From the NCBI RefSeq assembly GCF_003001905.1, contig NZ_PVNE01000005.1, positions 62,001 to 126,000 of the forward strand: a stretch of DNA of 64,000 nucleotides, given 5' to 3'. Position 1 is the stretch's first letter. The number at the start of each line of letters is the position of its first letter. Of this stretch, positions 32,186 to 41,700 are shown piece by piece. A program made the translations under genes and the position numbers. Source of the stretch: Planifilum fimeticola. Lineage in GTDB: Bacteria; Bacillota; Bacilli; Thermoactinomycetales; DSM-44946. The notes under the pieces were generated by a model. The model ran no database searches. It saw only the letters and a list, made by a program, of their open reading frames with translations, and was not told where the DNA came from.

Positions 32186-33403
32186 ATGGAGCGGAGGCGG
32201 ACCGTTCTGTTGGCGGATATGAACGCCTTTTACGCCAGTGTGGAGCAAGCCCTCAACCCTTCCTTGCGAAACCGTCCGATCATCGTGTGCGGCGATCCCT
32301 CGCGGAGGCACGGCATCGTGCTGGCCGCTTCCTACGAGGCAAAGGAATACGGAGTGGAAACCGGAATGCCCGTGTTCGAAGCGAAAAGGCTTTGTCCCCC
32401 GGCCGAGCTGGTTCCTCCCCGCATGGCCACCTATCTCCGCGTGTCATCGCAGATCGTGGACATTTTACACCAGTTCTCCCCGCTCGTGGAGCCGTTTTCC
32501 GTCGATGAGGCCTTTGTGGAACTCACCGGGTGCGAAAAGCTGTTCGGGGACGGAATCCAGGCGGCCCGCCGCATCAAGGAACGAATCCTGCGGGAGACGG
32601 GGATCCGTTGTTCCGTCGGTGTGGGCCCCAACAAATTGTTGGCCAAAATGGCCGCTGAAATGAAAAAACCGGACGGGCTCACCGTCCTGACGGAACGAGA
32701 CGTTCCAAAACGGTTGTGGCCCCTTCCGGTCATCCGGTTGTTCGGAGTCGGTCCGAGGATCTCCCGACACCTGCAGCGAATGGGCATCCGCACCATCGGA
32801 GATCTGGCTCAAGCGGATCCTGCGATGCTTGAACGGCGATTCGGCATCATCGGCCGGGTTCTTCACTGCTCGGCACGGGGCGTCGATTCCAGCCCGGTCG
32901 ATCCCTGCAGCCTGGATAAAAACCGGTCCATCGGACATCAATTCACCCTTCCGAGGGATTACACGAAGGTGAGCGACCTTCGGACCGTCCTGCGCGAACT
33001 GGCGGAGGAAGTGGCCGCCCGGGCCCGCAAGGCCGGCTATACGGGCCGGACGGTCTCCCTCACCCTCCGAAGCTTCGATTTTGGTTCCGTCCACCGCTCC
33101 CTCACCCTTTCCGAACCCACGAACATCGGCCGAAAAGTGTTTGAAGCGGCCGAGGTTCTGCTCCGGCGTCACTGGGATCACCGGCCCGTTCGCCTGATCG
33201 GAATCACCCTGAGCAACCTGTCCTCCGACCGGGTGATGCAGCTGGACCTGTTCGGGAAACGGGAAAGGGAGCAACGGTTGGCGGAGGCCATCGACGCCAT
33301 CCGCAACCGGTTCGGAACGACCAGCATCTTCTGGGCCCGCTCCCTCACCGGAGCCAGCGTGTTCGTCGACCGGGCCGGCAAAATCGGCGGGCACCGCATC
33401 TGA
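32186..33403 (+). CDS. dinB: DNA polymerase IV (Y-family translesion polymerase)
   Basis: A 405-residue Y-family polymerase: VLLADMNAFYASVEQALNP holds the first catalytic Asp, PFSVDEAFVELTGCEKLFG the second Asp/Glu pair, and SVGVGPNKLLAKMAAEMKKP the palm motif. A helix-hairpin-helix at LFGVGPRISRHLQRMGIRTI follows, then the little-finger domain. The ATG at 32186 has GGAGG ten bases upstream. It extends mismatched or damaged primers. The C-terminus has QLDLFGK, a plausible beta-clamp binding motif. A LexA box just upstream indicates SOS control. Confidence 0.93.
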   Translation: MERRRTVLLADMNAFYASVEQALNPSLRNRPIIVCGDPSRRHGIVLAASYEAKEYGVETGMPVFEAKRLCPPAELVPPRMATYLRVSSQIVDILHQFSPLVEPFSVDEAFVELTGCEKLFGDGIQAARRIKERILRETGIRCSVGVGPNKLLAKMAAEMKKPDGLTVLTERDVPKRLWPLPVIRLFGVGPRISRHLQRMGIRTIGDLAQADPAMLERRFGIIGRVLHCSARGVDSSPVDPCSLDKNRSIGHQFTLPRDYTKVSDLRTVLRELAEEVAARARKAGYTGRTVSLTLRSFDFGSVHRSLTLSEPTNIGRKVFEAAEVLLRRHWDHRPVRLIGITLSNLSSDRVMQLDLFGKREREQRLAEAIDAIRNRFGTTSIFWARSLTGASVFVDRAGKIGGHRI

Positions 33404-33404
33404 C

Positions 33405-34529
33405 CTACCGGTCCAGGATGCTCTGGAGAATGTGGCGACGCTCGGCGGGGGTGAAGTCATCCCAAAGCCACTCGCCGTAGATGAACAGGTCCAGGTGAAG
33501 GTGCATCCCCGCGTTGCTGCGCTTGGCCCCGTCGCTGGTGCCCGAGTTTCCCACATAACCGACGACTTCTCCCTTTTTCACCTTTTTCCCAACGGTGATG
33601 TCGCCGTGAATGCGGCTTAAGTGGCAATACCGGGAGAGGACCCCCTTTTCGTGCTGGATCCATACGGACCGTCCGCGCATCTTGTCGAGGATGTATTGCG
33701 GCGTCTGCCCCCCGTTTTGAGAGCCGATCTGAAGATAGCGGTTCCGCTCCGCCTCCGACATCTCCTGATAGTCGTGGTCGGCGCGGACAACCACCCCATC
33801 CGCCACCGCAATCACCGGAGTCCGGGAATCGATGGATATCCTGCTGGTCCAGCTGAAATAATCCAGCCCCTCATGAACTCCGTTCCGGTAGGGACGCGGG
33901 GCGCCGGGAAGGTGGGAATCCTTCGTGCTTACCCGAGCCCCCCGAATCGGCGTGTCCAGAAAGGAGAGGTAATCGATCAGCCCCCGAGCGTCACCCTTGG
34001 GGACTTCAAGTCGCTTGGGTTCCGCCATGACCGGGACCGAAGCGTTTTGTTCGATCAGTGCATATTCATCGCGAATCTCCACCTGCCTGCCCAATCCCTC
34101 TTCCACCACGACGGAGGGGATCCGTATTTCTCCTTTACGGATGATGGGATACGCCTCGACGGGTAAATAAACGCCGTTTCGGCTCAAAACCGGCGTTTCC
34201 CTCAACATGGTCAGGTGGACCTTTCCTTGGCGGATCGTGAGAAGCCCTTCCTTGGCGTCATAATCGTAATCGATCCGCAACTTTTCCTTCAGGTCGGACA
34301 GCCGGAAGGTGATGACTCCGTCTTCCTTCCGGAAGGGAACCTCCACTTTCGCCGACAACTTCTCCGCCTTTTTGGAGGGCGCCGGACGGGGAGGGGAAGC
34401 CGTCTGCTCCTGCGGCTTCTCCGGTGTGCGAAGCCAGGGCAGGTGCTGATTCAAAAGGTTAAACGGAACAAACATCCACAGAAAAACGCTGAGGATCGCC
34501 ACCGCAACGAGTAAAGTAGGTCTTCCCAT
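33405..34529 (-). CDS. M23-family metallopeptidase, membrane-anchored
   Basis: A 374-residue protein. Residues 6-30 form a signal/anchor (LLVAVAILSVFLWMFVPF), residues 35-60 a Pro-rich linker. Next comes a copper-amine-oxidase-like or stalk region (RLSDLKEKLRIDYDYDAKEG), and from about 215 an M23/LytM domain. Zinc ligands fit VHEGLDYFSWTS and the final HLHLDLFIYGE, with GYVGNSGTSDGAKRSNAG between. It should cut peptidoglycan cross-bridges outside the membrane. The ATG at 34529 has AAGGAG upstream. It is convergent with dinB, one base apart. Confidence 0.85.
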   Translation of the reverse strand: MGRPTLLVAVAILSVFLWMFVPFNLLNQHLPWLRTPEKPQEQTASPPRPAPSKKAEKLSAKVEVPFRKEDGVITFRLSDLKEKLRIDYDYDAKEGLLTIRQGKVHLTMLRETPVLSRNGVYLPVEAYPIIRKGEIRIPSVVVEEGLGRQVEIRDEYALIEQNASVPVMAEPKRLEVPKGDARGLIDYLSFLDTPIRGARVSTKDSHLPGAPRPYRNGVHEGLDYFSWTSRISIDSRTPVIAVADGVVVRADHDYQEMSEAERNRYLQIGSQNGGQTPQYILDKMRGRSVWIQHEKGVLSRYCHLSRIHGDITVGKKVKKGEVVGYVGNSGTSDGAKRSNAGMHLHLDLFIYGEWLWDDFTPAERRHILQSILDR

Positions 34530-34629
34530 GGGTATCTCCTTACCCGAGTTTTATCCATCTCATTTTAACACAGTCGGGATGTACCGACCAGAAACCCCCA
34601 TCCAAAAACAGGCGTGAAAGACCGGATAA

Positions 34630-34664
34630 CGAAAAAAGCAAAAGCACCTCGCAAGCGAGGTGCT
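34630..34664 (-). terminator. Terminator of the tRNA cluster
   Basis: On the minus strand AAGCACCTCGC-TTGC-GAGGTGCTT then TTGCTTTTTT, seven bases after tRNA-Val. Confidence 0.88.
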
Positions 34665-34670
34665 TTTTTG

Positions 34671-34745
34671 TGGTGGGCAGTATAGGAATCGAACCTATGG
34701 CCTCTTCCGTGTCAAGGAAGCGCTCTCCCTCTGAGCTAACTGCCC
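34671..34745 (-). tRNA. tRNA-Val (GAC)
   Basis: Minus-strand cloverleaf starting GGGCAGTTAGCTCAG, with anticodon loop TTGACAC (anticodon GAC), T-arm GGTTCGATTCC and an encoded CCA end. Last of the four-tRNA cluster. Confidence 0.93.
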
Positions 34746-34759
34746 AAAACGGTGGATCA

Positions 34760-34835
<76 letters not shown>

Positions 34836-34841
34836 ACATCC

Positions 34842-34918
34842 TGGCGGAGCTGACGGGATTCGAACCCGCGATCTCCTGCGTGACAGGCAGGCATGTTAGG
34901 CCTCTACACCACAGCTCC
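34842..34918 (-). tRNA. tRNA-Asp (GTC)
   Basis: Minus-strand cloverleaf starting GGAGCTGTGGTGTAGAGG, anticodon stem-loop CCTGC-CTGTCAC-GCAGG (GTC), T-arm GGTTCGAATCCC, encoded CCA with discriminator G. Confidence 0.94.
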
Positions 34919-34956
34919 ATGGAATCGGGCTGAACGCCCGTTTTCCTCGTTTCATT

Positions 34957-35032
<76 letters not shown>

Positions 35033-35098
35033 TCGATGGCTTCAAGTGAGGACAGCTATAAATATACAACATGTCGCCGAACAATGCAAGGGGTATTT

Positions 35099-35296
35099 TT
35101 AATTTTTTTTGCTTCCTTTTTCATCCTTTCGCCAGATGTAACGAACCCCGTAACGTCCGCCCTTTGAACGAAACACCTCCACTTCCGCCGGGCTGTCATA
35201 CCCGTAAACCCACCAGTCCTCCATCATCCGCGCGGCCAGACATCGGGCTTGAAAGCGGGAATCGTACAGTTTGGCCCAGTAAATCCAGCAGCTCAT
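35099..35296 (-). CDS. Small hypothetical aromatic-rich protein
   Basis: A 65-residue protein beginning MSCWIYWAKLYDSRFQARCL at an ATG (35296) with AAGGAG nine bases upstream. It is rich in Trp and Tyr (WWVYGYDSPAEVEVF, RYGVRYIWRKDEKG), suggesting a small compact beta-alpha fold. I do not recognise the family. It stands between the tRNA cluster and yutG, in the same direction as both. Confidence 0.6.
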   Translation of the reverse strand: MSCWIYWAKLYDSRFQARCLAARMMEDWWVYGYDSPAEVEVFRSKGGRYGVRYIWRKDEKGSKKN

Positions 35297-35440
35297 GATC
35301 TCCACTCCTTCGGGATGAACGGAATCCGTTTTCTCCACGAAATAGTGTATCTACCCGATGCCGGTTTCATGCCGCCCGGGCCCAAGCACTTTTATGAAAC
35401 GAATGCACTCCCGCAGTCCCTCATTTTCCCGCGCGGGGGG

Positions 35441-35986
35441 TCATCCCGCACTGATATCCTTCAATTTCTCCGCGTCCGACTGCTCCTGTTCGTCCCTCAA
35501 CCGGTGGGCCAACCGGCTGGATGCCGAAGCGGCGATGCTAGCCACCAGGTCATCCAAAAACGTATGGACCTTCCCGTTCTTCTTGTTGTCCAACCGGCCG
35601 ATGACTCCGATCTTCTGTTTGTCCAGATGGCCGAAAGTCGTGACGGCAATGCTGCCGTAGCCGAAAACCGATCCCAACGCCAGGGTCTCATCGCAGCCGA
35701 ACAACCCTTCGTCCCCTTCGACGAGCGATTGGAGGGGTTCGGACAATCGCTTTTTTTCCGCCAATTGATCCAATTCAATACCGACGAGAATGGCGTGCTG
35801 GATCTCCCTTTTCTCCAAGACCGCCAGCACGCTCTCGACGCAGTGATCCAAGGTCAAATAATCACAGTAGGGCGCCTGCATCCGGTAGACGATCTCCGCA
35901 ATCTCTTCGATCGTCACCCCCCGTTCGCGCAGCCGTTTCAATGCGGCCTCTTTCACTTCCCGGCTGTGAACCCGTCTTCTTTCCAT
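35441..35986 (-). CDS. yutG: Phosphatidylglycerophosphatase A-like protein YutG
   Basis: A 181-residue protein matching YutG: EAALKRLRERGVTIEEIAEI, LDHCVESVLAVLEKREIQHA, LAEKKRLSEPLQSLVEGDEG and GKVHTFLDDLVASIAASASS. The family is the PgpA-like group assigned to lipid phosphatase activity or related functions. The ATG at 35986 has AAAAGGAGTG upstream, and the 55 residues before it in the open frame are not conserved. PgpA activity is taken from family annotation and not demonstrated by visible catalytic residues. Confidence 0.82.
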   Translation of the reverse strand: MERRRVHSREVKEAALKRLRERGVTIEEIAEIVYRMQAPYCDYLTLDHCVESVLAVLEKREIQHAILVGIELDQLAEKKRLSEPLQSLVEGDEGLFGCDETLALGSVFGYGSIAVTTFGHLDKQKIGVIGRLDNKKNGKVHTFLDDLVASIAASASSRLAHRLRDEQEQSDAEKLKDISAG

Positions 35987-36105
35987 CCGATTCACTCCTT
36001 TTCCACTGCCATGTGAATTTTTGGGAAGGATCCCCTTCATGATACCACAATTCGGATCGGAAATGTCCGGAGGCATCTGCTCTTTATCCCTCCAACTGGT
36101 CGGGG

Positions 36106-36111
36106 TATAAT
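36106..36111 (+). promoter_or_regulatory. -10 element ahead of the yjcG leader
   Basis: TATAAT at 36106-36111 inside GGGGTATAATAAG. No convincing -35 at 17 bases. It would start a leader of about 165 bases before yjcG. Confidence 0.5.
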
Positions 36112-36117
36112 AAGAAT

Positions 36118-36260
36118 GATTGCCTTTTTTCTGTCGGCGACCCGCTCTCAAGGACGGAAGACAGCTGAAGGGGGTGTGCCGCCGCTTTAGTAATTGTCAT
36201 GCGGAGCTTTGGCGGTACACCCCCTCCGCACCCCGACGGTGTTTTTTCAGCTTATCTTAT
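36118..36260 (+). ncRNA. Uncharacterised structured RNA/leader upstream of yjcG
   Basis: The region folds well on paper. A 15-pair stem joins 36169-36183 (AGGGGGTGTGCCGCC) with 36211-36225 (GGCGGTACACCCCCT), one G-U pair, with a 27-base loop. It is enclosed by AGCTGAA (36163-36169) pairing with TTCAGCT (36246-36252). CTGTC (36131-36135) can pair with GACAG (36160-36164). A small CACC/GGTG stem with six Ts ends near 36247. It matches no class I recognise. Confidence 0.5.
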
Positions 36261-36285
36261 CATGAAGTCATGAAGGAGGAATTTT

Positions 36286-36801
36286 ATGAAATACGGAGTC
36301 GCCATTTTTCCGCAAAAAAAGGTGCAGGATGTGGCCAACTCGTTCCGGAAACGTTACGATCCCCGCTACACGCTGATCCAGCCGCACATCACCCTGAAGG
36401 AAGCCTTTGAGCTTGAGGATGAACAATTGCCCCAAGTCGTGAAACACCTGGAACGGGTCGCCGAAGAAACCGCACCTTTTACCATCCATTTTCACAAGGT
36501 CGGCACTTTCCATCCCATCAACAACGTCATTTATCTGGCTTTGACCGACGGCGAACCGGTGACCAGGCTTCATGAAAAAATCAACTCGGACCCCATCTAC
36601 CACGAACGCCGGTTCGATTACACCCCGCACCTGACCATCGGGCAGGATCTGTCCAACGATGAGCTGCACGACGTCTACGGCAGCCTTCGCATGAAAAAAT
36701 TCGACCTGACGAGCATCGTCGACCGGTTTCACCTGCTGTATCAGCTGGAAAACGAGTCCTGGACCGTCTATCAAAGCTTCCTGCTCAGGGGAAGAAACTG
36801 A
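36286..36801 (+). CDS. yjcG: 2'-5' RNA ligase/phosphoesterase-family protein YjcG
   Basis: A 171-residue 2H-phosphoesterase-like protein. The two HxT/S-type motifs are visible: QPHITLKEAFELEDEQLPQV near residue 34 and FDYTPHLTIGQDLSNDELHD near 115. B. subtilis YjcG is the matching family member. Such proteins hydrolyse or ligate cyclic phosphates of RNA; the physiological target is unknown. The ATG at 36286 follows AAGGAGG. A structured leader precedes it, and yjcF follows as in the B. subtilis yjcF-yjcG pair. Confidence 0.87.
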   Translation: MKYGVAIFPQKKVQDVANSFRKRYDPRYTLIQPHITLKEAFELEDEQLPQVVKHLERVAEETAPFTIHFHKVGTFHPINNVIYLALTDGEPVTRLHEKINSDPIYHERRFDYTPHLTIGQDLSNDELHDVYGSLRMKKFDLTSIVDRFHLLYQLENESWTVYQSFLLRGRN

Positions 36802-36848
36802 TCACAACTCCCTAAAAAGGGAAACAGGCACCGGGAGGGACGGGCTAC

Positions 36849-37313
36849 ATGGAGATCCGCATCATCAAGGCCGAAAAGGAAGAGGAAAAGAACGCCGCCC
36901 TCGCCCTGCGTCGGGACGTCTTCGTAAAAGAACAGCAAGTCCCGGAATCGCTGGAGCAAGATGAGTGGGATGCCACCGCTTCCCATTTTCTAGTTTATGT
37001 TTCGGATACCGTTGTGGGAACCGCCCGATTCCGTCTCATCGCGCCAAAGGTAGGCAAGGTGGAAAGGGTGGCCGTCCTCTCCCGATACCGGGGGCGGGGA
37101 ATCGGACGCGTGCTGATGGAACGGATCGAACGTTACGCCGCCCAATCGGGAGTTTCGGAAATCATCCTGCACTCCCAGGACCACGCGGTCCCCTTTTACG
37201 AAAAATTGGGGTACCGGGTTCAGGGTGCTCCCTTTATGGACGCCGGTATCCCCCACCTGAAAATGTCCAAGCGTTTGCCGGTGGAATCATTTTCACCGTT
37301 TCAGGACGAATAG
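36849..37313 (+). CDS. yjcF: GNAT-family N-acetyltransferase YjcF
   Basis: A 154-residue acetyltransferase (ElaA/YjcF group). ALRRDVFVKEQQVPESLEQD is the characteristic N-terminal block, and VERVAVLSRYRGRGIGRVLM the acetyl-CoA pyrophosphate loop (RxxGxG/A). The end, HSQDHAVPFYEKLGYRVQGA, is the usual GNAT motif B region. The ATG at 36849 has GGGAGGGACGGGCTAC upstream. It is 47 bases after yjcG. The substrate is unknown. The gene overlaps the convergent PHP gene by 21 bases. Confidence 0.87.
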   Translation: MEIRIIKAEKEEEKNAALALRRDVFVKEQQVPESLEQDEWDATASHFLVYVSDTVVGTARFRLIAPKVGKVERVAVLSRYRGRGIGRVLMERIERYAAQSGVSEIILHSQDHAVPFYEKLGYRVQGAPFMDAGIPHLKMSKRLPVESFSPFQDE

Positions 37314-38132
37314 GGCTTCCAAGCCATTCCATTCAATGGTGCGGCTTCCGAGGGGGCCGTGATAGGGGATGCCGTGGCGTTCCCCGTGGAAATCGGAACC
37401 CCCTGTCATGATCAGTCGGTGCTTTACGGCCAACGCTTCATAACGGCGTTCCGCATCCGGGTCATGATCCGGATGATAAACCTCCAGTCCCGCGAGGCCG
37501 TTTTGAATCAGCGTCTCAACCAATTCATCGTCCTCATAAATTCCCGGATGGGCCAAAACGGGAACCCCTCCCGCCTCGGAGATCCAACCGATTGCCTCGA
37601 CGGGGGAAATGCGGCGCGGTGTGCAGTAGGCCGCTCCGCCTTTCCCCAGGAAGCGATGAAAGGCATCATCGATCGATGATGCGAAGCCCTTGTCGACCAG
37701 CACCTCCGCGATATGAGGTCTGCCCACGTTCGCCTCCGGCGATTGTCCCCGCTTCTTGGCCATCACTTCCTCCATCGTGATCGGGATCCCCAGCTCCCTC
37801 AACTTTTCCACGATCATTTCATTCCGCTTTCGGCGGACTTCCCGAAGCGAGCGAAGCTTCTCCACGAACTCCTGATCGATTTTTCCCTTCGGAAAATAAC
37901 CGAGCACGTGGATCTCCTTTCCCTCCGCGAGGGAACTGATTTCCACGCCGGGGATCACATCGATCCCCCATTTCTCGCCCGCCCTCATCGCTTGCTCCAC
38001 CCCGGCCACCGTGTCGTGATCCGTCACGGCGACGGCGGCCAACCCGGCTTCCCGGGCCGCGCGCACCAGCTCCTCCGGAGAATATAATCCGTCGGAAGCC
38101 GTGGTATGCGTGTGAAGATCCGCTCGGTTCAA
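37293..38132 (-). CDS. PHP-domain phosphoesterase
   Basis: A 279-residue stand-alone PHP protein. The metal motifs are RADLHTHTTASDGLYSPEEL at the N-terminus, VAVTDHDTVAGVEQAMRAGE, IPGVEISSLAEGKEIHVLGY and the last GGSDFHGERHG. An insert of about 100 residues in the middle (KRNEMIVEKLRELGIPITME) is as in the YciV/RnmAMP-3',5'-bisphosphatase group, which degrades pAp or trims RNA 5' ends. TTG at 38132 is the start, with GGGAGGG upstream; upstream ATGs are in frame but lack a site. Confidence 0.86.
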   Translation of the reverse strand: MNRADLHTHTTASDGLYSPEELVRAAREAGLAAVAVTDHDTVAGVEQAMRAGEKWGIDVIPGVEISSLAEGKEIHVLGYFPKGKIDQEFVEKLRSLREVRRKRNEMIVEKLRELGIPITMEEVMAKKRGQSPEANVGRPHIAEVLVDKGFASSIDDAFHRFLGKGGAAYCTPRRISPVEAIGWISEAGGVPVLAHPGIYEDDELVETLIQNGLAGLEVYHPDHDPDAERRYEALAVKHRLIMTGGSDFHGERHGIPYHGPLGSRTIEWNGLEALFVLKR

Positions 38133-38290
38133 TGCAATCCCTCCCATCGTCACTGATCATATCGTAAACCATGGACGCATAAATTAAAATAGTCGTCCCC
38201 TTATTTACCGAAATTCATGAAAAATGCGATTTAATCTCGTCCAGGAAGGGAAAAGGGGTAGGGAAACCATTCCTTTGAAGGAGGAGCGAC

Positions 38291-38638
38291 ATGCGGTTAC
38301 TGGCCAAGCGCATCACGGGTATCGTCTGTCCCCGTCGGGTGATCGATCAGACGCTGACATCCCAAGGATTTGTTCGCCGGAAACAGCATCCGCCCATTTA
38401 TGACATTCGGATTGAAGATGTCGCCTCCGGAACGGTTTATCGCCTGCGCATCCCCACCGATTCCCCTCATCCGAACTCCGGTTCCTCCGACGAAACCCTG
38501 CTGAGATTGGGCCGACCTTCCATCCACCGCAATAAGGGCAATTTACGGGACCAGCCCATTCCCTCCTCCGTATTGACCGCCGCCAACGAAAAAATCGCTG
38601 AAATCGCCTCATACCTGCGCACTCCGTCATACCGCTGA
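38291..38638 (+). CDS. Hypothetical protein
   Basis: A 115-residue basic protein (MRLLAKRITGIVCPRRVIDQ at the start) with a very strong ribosome site, GAAGGAGGAGCGAC, before the ATG. The middle has IYDIRIEDVASGTVYRLRIP, a beta-strand pattern; the end is a short helix (TAANEKIAEIASYLRT). I do not recognise the family with confidence. It stands alone and is followed by a strong terminator that also faces the repeat-protein gene. Confidence 0.65.
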   Translation: MRLLAKRITGIVCPRRVIDQTLTSQGFVRRKQHPPIYDIRIEDVASGTVYRLRIPTDSPHPNSGSSDETLLRLGRPSIHRNKGNLRDQPIPSSVLTAANEKIAEIASYLRTPSYR

Positions 38639-38657
38639 GAAAAGTGCGTTTCATGAC

Positions 38658-38699
38658 GAAACCCTTTTTCCGCCGATGACGGAAAAAGGGTTTCTTTTG
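38658..38699. terminator. Terminator between the 38291 gene and the repeat-protein gene
   Basis: GAAACCCTTTTTCCG-CCGATGA-CGGAAAAAGGGTTTC followed by TTTTG: a 15-pair perfect stem that can serve both converging genes. Confidence 0.88.
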
Positions 38700-38707
38700 T
38701 CCGTTGA

Positions 38708-41700
38708 TCAATCTTCCTTCTCGGTCTCGCCGGAAGGATCGATCGATTGAATCGTGGAAACCGCTTCATCCGAAGAGATGTCTTCGGCGGCTTCCGTTGC
38801 TCCTCCGTTCAACAGGAGCACATCCTGTTCCTGTTCATCTTCCTCCGTCGGCGAAACCGGTTCGGTTTCCTCGGGTTGAAGCGCTTCGCCGATCGGCCGG
38901 TGGTGCATTCCGATCCAGAAGACTGTACCCTCCACCCGCGATCCGACGGTGCCGTCACGTTGCACAACCAGGGTGAAAGACGCCGCCCTTCTCTCCCGAA
39001 GAACCGACCAGCACCCGGACCGATCGGTCATCGCCACGACCACGTATCCTTCATGGGCAAAGGGGAAATCCAGCGGCACCTCCACTTCGGTTTCCCGTTC
39101 GTACTCGGCGATGGAAAAGGCGGCGGTTCCGCACTGCATTACCGGCTGGGAAAAGATCGGGAAACTCAGTTTTTCCGGCCCGATGGATCCGTCGGCGATC
39201 TTTTCACCGGTCACGGACAAGTCAGCCAGGGCCTCGCCGGTGACGCACTGCGAAGAGAGATGTTCGGATGAGATCGCGCCCTGAACAATGTGCCGGGACG
39301 AGACCGAACCCTCCGCCAAATGGTGTTCCATGACGCTTTCCGGGGCGAGCTTCCCGGAGCTGACCGCTCCGTCCACCAAATGGTGTTTCATCACGCTCTC
39401 GGGGGCCAGTTTGCCGGAGCTGACGGCCCGATCCGCCAAGTGGTGCCGCATCACGCTCTCGGGAGCCAATTTCCCGGAACTGACCGCTCCTTCCGCCAGG
39501 TGATGCTCCGTCACGCTCTCCGACGCCAGCTTCCCGGAGCCCACCGCACCGTCCGCCAGGTGCTCTTCCGTCACGCTCTCCGGCGCCAGTTTCCCGGAGC
39601 CGACCGCTCCGTCCGCCAGGTGCTCTTCCGTCACGCTCCCGACGGAGATCTTCGCAGACGTGACGGCGCCGTCCGTCAAATGGTGCTCCATGACGCTTTC
39701 CGGGGCCAGCTTCCCGGAGCTGACCGCTCCGTCCACCAAATGGTGCCGCATCACGCTCTCGGGAGCCAACTTCGCCGAGTTGACCGCCCTTTCCGCCAAA
39801 TGGTGCCGCATCACGCTCTCGGGAGCCAATTTCCCGGAACTGACCGCTCCTTCCGCCAGATGATGCTCCGTCACGCTCTCGGGGGCCAGCTTCCCGGAGC
39901 TCACCGCACCATCCGCCAAGTGCTGCTCCGTCACGCTATCCGGCGCCAGCTTCCCGGAGCTGACCGCACCATCCGCCAGGTGCTGCTCCGTCACGCTCTC
40001 CGGCACCAGTTTCTCGGAGCTCACCGCACCGTCCGCCAGATGCTGCTCCGTCACGCTCCCGGCGGCCATTTTCCCGGAGCTCACCGCACCATCCGCCAAG
40101 TGCTGCTCCGTCACGCTCTCCGGCGCCAGCTTCCCGGAGCTCACCGCACCGTCCGCCAAGTGCTGTTCCGTCACGCTCTCCGGCGCCAGCTTCCCGGAGC
40201 TCACCACCCCGTCCGCCAAATGGTGCCGCATCACGCTCTCGGGAGCCAACTTCCCGGAGCTGACCGCTCCTTCCGCCAGATGCTGCTCCGTCACGCTCTC
40301 CGGCGCCAGCTTCCCGGAGCTCACCGCACCGTCCGCCAAATGCTGCTCCGTCACGCTATCCTGCATCAGTTTTTCGGAACTGATCGCCCCGTCCGCCAGA
40401 TGGTGCCGCATCACGCTTTCGGGGGCCAGTTTTTCGGAGGTGATGACCTCGTCCGTCAAGTGATGATTCATTACGCTGTTGAGAGCCAGTTTCTCGGAGG
40501 TGACGGCCGAATCCGTCAAATGGTGTCCCAACACGCTCTCGGAAGCCAGCTTGTCGGCGCTGACCGCACCGTTCTCCAGATGATAATCCTTCACGCTCGC
40601 ATGGGCCAGTTTTCCTGAGGTGACGGCACCTTCTCCCAACTTGATGGTTGTGACGGAATAGTCGACCAGTTTGTCGGTGGATATCGATTCGGGAGCGATC
40701 TTCGACGTGGTGATGGATCGATCGACCAGCTTGCTGCCGGGGATGGAATTATCCGCCAGATTTTCACCCCGGATGGCTCCCTCCTTGAGATGGTTGCTGC
40801 CAACGGAACGCTCTTCCAGATGATGTTCTCCGATGGCGCCGTCACCAATATGCCGACCCTGGATGGCTCCGTCGTCGATCGCATCGGAGGCCACGGCGCG
40901 CTCGGCGATCTTCGAGCGGGTCACCGAGCGGTCGGCCAGATGCTTCTCCTGAACGCTTTTGGAAACGAGATGTTCACCGGATACCGACTGCTCCTGAAGA
41001 TGAACCTTTCCGACCGAATTGGCGGCGATTTTTGAGGAGGTGACCGCTTCATCAATCAGGTGTCGGCTCTCGATGACCCGGTCCGTCAGATGTTCCTTTT
41101 TGACGGAGGAAGGGGCGAGGTGTGTCGATTTCACGGACCCGGGAGACAATTTCTCGGAGGTGACGGCTCCCCTCTGCAATTTGGATGCGGATACCGATTC
41201 GTCGGCCAACTTGGTGCCATCCACGCTGTCGTTGGTCAAGTGGCGCGAGAGGATGGAACCGCTTTTGATCTTTTGCGCCGTGATGGTCTCATCTTCCAGG
41301 TGTTTGCCCTGAACGTGACCGACGGCCAAGTGATGCGACTGAATGCTGCCTTCCTTCAGTTTGGTTCCATGGATCGAACGATCGGTCAGACGATCTCCCG
41401 GTATGCTGTTCTCCTTCAGATGTTTCGCCTGGATGGTCTCCCGCCGGATGTGATCCCCGCTGACCGATTCCGGGGCAAGATGATGCTCCTTGATCGATCC
41501 GGGCGCAATTTTGGCGTCGATGACCGCCCCTTCCGCCAATTTGGATTCATCCACAGAGAAGTCGGCCAAATGGTCCCTGCTGATGCTCCCGTACTGAATT
41601 TTGGAACCGTCGACGGACCGATTGGCCAATTTCTCGTTGGTAACGGCGTTGTTCGCCAATTGATCCGTGTAAATGAACAAGCGGCGATCGGACGGCGTCG

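Noticed and set aside
39290-40618. 442-codon plus-strand frame of Arg/His-rich repeats
   Set aside because: It is the antisense shadow of the decad repeats; the 30-base unit length keeps any frame open once one unit is open.
39170-41659. Possible CRISPR array or satellite repeat
   Set aside because: Units are contiguous 30/60-base coding repeats without spacers, in one long reading frame with normal codon use.
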